A DNA stretch of 53,479 bases from Thioalbus denitrificans. Its GTDB lineage: Bacteria > Pseudomonadota > Gammaproteobacteria > DSM-26407. A program made the position numbers and the translations under genes. Where the stretch lies: NCBI RefSeq assembly GCF_003337735.1, contig NZ_QPJY01000006.1, positions 171,341 to 224,819 on the forward strand. The letters run 5' to 3'. Positions within the stretch are counted from its first letter, which is position 1; every line of letters starts with the position of its first letter. Positions 50,638 through 53,479 of the stretch are shown in pieces. The notes below the pieces were generated by a model that worked only from the letters and a program-made list of their open reading frames with translations, did not search any database and was not told the DNA's origin.

Positions 50638-51069
50638 TTACACCCCCTCCACGTCAAGGCCCATGCTGCGGGCGCTGCCGGCGATGGTCCGCACCGCGGC
50701 ATCCATATCGGCGGCGGTCAGGTCGGGCATCTTGGTCTTCGCGATCTCCTCGAGCTGCTCGCGGTTGACCTTGCCCACCTTGTTGGTGTTGGGGTTGCTG
50801 CTGCCCTTGGGGATGCCGGCGGCCTTGCGCAGGAGCACGGAGGCGGGTGGCGTCTTGGTGATGAAGGTGAAGCTGCGATCCGAGTAGACGGTGATCACCA
50901 CGGGCGTCGGCAGACCCGGCTCGAGCTGCTGGGTCTTGGCGTTGAACGCCTTGCAGAACTCCATGATGTTGACACCGTGCTGACCCAGCGCGGGGCCCAC
51001 CGGCGGGCTGGGGTTGGCCTGGCCGGCCTTCACCTGCAGCTTGATGTAAGCCTGGATTTTCTTAGCCAT
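50638..51069 (-). CDS. rplK: 50S ribosomal protein L11
   Basis: L11 binds the GTPase-associated region of 23S rRNA and is needed for RelA stimulation. The 143-residue protein (E. coli 142) starts [20 protein letters not shown] and has the proline-rich switch [20 protein letters not shown] and the C-terminal rRNA-binding domain. It follows the nusG terminator by about 50 bp. Confidence 0.98.
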   Translation of the reverse strand: MAKKIQAYIKLQVKAGQANPSPPVGPALGQHGVNIMEFCKAFNAKTQQLEPGLPTPVVITVYSDRSFTFITKTPPASVLLRKAAGIPKGSSNPNTNKVGKVNREQLEEIAKTKMPDLTAADMDAAVRTIAGSARSMGLDVEGV

Positions 51070-51115
51070 TGCATACTCCTGGTTCGGGTGCTGGCGCCTT
51101 GCGGCTCCCCGGTTG

Positions 51116-51150
51116 AAAAGCCCCGGCGCCCGCCAAGGCGGGCATCGGGG
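51116..51150 (-). terminator. Terminator after nusG
   Basis: On the minus strand CCCCG-AT-GCCCGCC pairs with GGCGGGC-GC-CGGGG (51150-51121), loop TT, and is followed by CTTTTC (51120-51116). Four T only, so partial termination between nusG and rplK is likely. Confidence 0.65.
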
Positions 51151-51159
51151 TTACTGCAT

Positions 51160-51693
51160 TCAGCCTTTCTCGACCTGACCGAACTCGAGCTCGACGGGGG
51201 TGGAACGGCCGAAGATGAGCACCGCCACGCGCATGCGGCTCTTCTCGTAGTTCACCTCTTCCACCACGCCGTTGAAATCGGCGAACGGCCCGTCGATGAC
51301 GCGGACCACCTCGCCCGGCTCGAACAGGACCTTCGGCCGCGGCTTCTCGACCCCCTCCTGCACGCGCTGCAGGATGGCGTCGGCCTCCTTCTCGGAGATC
51401 GGCGCGGGGCGGTCGCTGGTGCCGCCGATGAATCCCATCACCTTCGGCACTTCCTTGACCAGGTGCCAGGTGGCGTCGTTCATTTCCATCTGCACGAGCA
51501 CGTATCCGGGGAAGAACTTCCGGTCGCTCTTGCGCTTCTGCCCGGCGCGCATCTCCACCACCTCCTCGGTGGGGACGAGGATCTGCCCGAAGTGCTCCTC
51601 CATGCCGTGCATCCTGATGCGGTCCTCGAGCGAGCGCTTGACCTGCTGCTCAAAGCCCGAGTAGGCATGGACTACGTACCAACGCTTGGCCAT
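51160..51693 (-). CDS. nusG: Transcription termination/antitermination factor NusG
   Basis: NusG binds RNA polymerase through its NGN domain and Rho or S10 through its KOW domain. The 177-residue protein (E. coli 181) starts [20 protein letters not shown], has [20 protein letters not shown] and the KOW segment [20 protein letters not shown]. It lies 3 bp after secE, forming the usual secE-nusG pair. Confidence 0.98.
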   Translation of the reverse strand: MAKRWYVVHAYSGFEQQVKRSLEDRIRMHGMEEHFGQILVPTEEVVEMRAGQKRKSDRKFFPGYVLVQMEMNDATWHLVKEVPKVMGFIGGTSDRPAPISEKEADAILQRVQEGVEKPRPKVLFEPGEVVRVIDGPFADFNGVVEEVNYEKSRMRVAVLIFGRSTPVELEFGQVEKG

Positions 51694-51696
51694 CCG

Positions 51697-52074
51697 TCAA
51701 CCTCCCTGCCCGGTGAGCATGCGCACGGCCCAGAACAGGAACATGTCCAGGAACCACAGAATGATGGCCACCACGACAACCATGGCGATCACCATCAGGG
51801 TGGTCTGGATGGTTTCCTGCCGGGTGGGCCAGACCACCTTGCGCACCTCGGTACGCGCGTCCTTGAAGAAGCCGATCGCGCCGCGCCCCTTCTCGGTCTG
51901 GGAGGCGATCACCAACGCCACGGCGGCGACCACCAGCAGGCCGCCGACGCGGACCACGGTGATGGCGTCGCTGAAGTAATAGAAACCGACGATGCCGACG
52001 GCCAGCACCAGCACCGCCACAAGCAACTTGGCGCCATCGAACTTGTTGCCGCTGACCTCGGTTTTAGCGTTCAT
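51697..52074 (-). CDS. secE: Protein translocase subunit SecE
   Basis: SecE clamps SecY in the translocon. The 125-residue protein (E. coli 127) is of the long type with three membrane spans (two N-terminal spans at about 14-31 and 36-54, and the conserved third span near 90-115) and the amphipathic segment FFKDARTEVRKVVWPTRQET that gives SecE its essential function. It is located between tRNA-Trp and nusG. Confidence 0.97.
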   Translation of the reverse strand: MNAKTEVSGNKFDGAKLLVAVLVLAVGIVGFYYFSDAITVVRVGGLLVVAAVALVIASQTEKGRGAIGFFKDARTEVRKVVWPTRQETIQTTLMVIAMVVVVAIILWFLDMFLFWAVRMLTGQGG

Positions 52075-52089
52075 GGACCCTTAACAGAA

Positions 52090-52132
52090 AATAACGAAGC
52101 AGGGGGACTCCCACATGGGAAGCCCCCGCTGC
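52090..52132 (-). terminator. Hairpin with U-rich tail between tRNA-Trp and secE
   Basis: GGGGG-CT-TCCCA pairs with TGGGA-GT-CCCCC (52127-52102), extended by GCA/TGC, followed on the minus strand by TTCGTTATTTTC. The T-run is interrupted, so it may end the tufB-tRNA transcript only partly. Confidence 0.5.
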
Positions 52133-52153
52133 CCGCATGCTTGATGCGCTGTT

Positions 52154-52229
52154 TGGCAGGCCAGGAGGGAATCGAACCCCCAACCTGCGGTTTTGGAGAC
52201 CGCCGCTCTGCCAATTGAGCTACTGGCCT
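52154..52229 (-). tRNA. trpT: tRNA-Trp (CCA anticodon)
   Basis: The 76-nt gene has a 7-bp acceptor stem AGGCCAG/CTGGCCT, D arm AGCTCAATTGGCAGAGC, anticodon loop CTCCAAA (anticodon CCA), T arm GGGGGTTCGATTCCCTC, discriminator G and encoded CCA. Its place between tufB and secE is the same as in Pseudomonas and relatives. Confidence 0.97.
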
Positions 52230-52243
52230 AATACTCTGCAGCA

Positions 52244-52277
52244 CGCCGAGGCGGGATGTCGCCACCCCGCCCCGGCG
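52244..52277 (-). other. Hairpin between tuf copy 2 and tRNA-Trp
   Basis: CGCCG-A-GGCGGG (52244-52255) pairs with CCCGCC-C-CGGCG (52266-52277), with single unpaired bases. No U-run follows. It could mark an RNA processing point that frees the tRNA precursor from the tuf mRNA. Confidence 0.5.
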
Positions 52278-52288
52278 GAAGCATTTCG

Positions 52289-53479
<1,191 letters not shown>

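Overview
This 53.5-kb window is chromosomal DNA from a high-GC gammaproteobacterium. The ribosomal, RNA polymerase and elongation-factor proteins match gammaproteobacterial lengths and motifs. The order rplQ - uvrA - MFS - ssb is the one I know from Pseudomonas and relatives. My best guess is the Chromatiales/Ectothiorhodospiraceae side of the class, but no rRNA is present, so the genus is inference. Almost every gene is on the minus strand; the exceptions are the partial surface protein, a small secreted ORF and uvrA.

Layout. (1) 1-1664: the end of a repeat-bearing surface protein, its intrinsic terminator, one small putative secreted protein, and two families of dispersed intergenic repeats. 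(2) 1665-12272: a complete eleven-gene type II secretion operon in the order gspE-F-G-H-I-J-K-L-M-(short C/N-like)-D, read right to left. The prepilin peptidase GspO is not here. The secretin carries a lipobox, which suggests it may pilot itself. (3) 12569-14374: a diguanylate cyclase whose sensor is a flavodiiron-type di-iron metallo-beta-lactamase domain, a predicted oxygen or redox sensor. (4) 14544-19402: ssb, a YajR-type MFS exporter and divergent uvrA. (5) 19582-21532: a class V aminotransferase and a SAM hydroxide adenosyltransferase, which overlap. (6) 21599-53479: about 32 kb of co-directional translation and transcription genes. Read right to left these are tuf copy 2, tRNA-Trp, secE, nusG, rplKA, rplJL, rpoBC, rpsLG-fusA-tuf copy 1, and the S10, spc and alpha clusters down to rplQ.

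The large cluster is one head-to-tail block but is punctuated at its internal boundaries. I can place sigma70-like promoters before rpsL, rplN and rpsM; an L10-type leader before rplJ; hairpins ending in U-runs after nusG, after rplL, between the rpsL promoter and rpsL, inside the S10 cluster after rpsJ, and after rplQ; and a long hairpin between rpsL and rpsG where S7 binds in E. coli. The two tuf genes are identical base for base except that one starts with GTG and the other with ATG.

No CRISPR array, prophage or insertion sequence was seen. The most interesting items are the di-iron-sensor diguanylate cyclase beside the secretion operon, the terminator-like elements placed inside the str and S10 units, and a GspH leader peptide apparently built from dispersed repeats.
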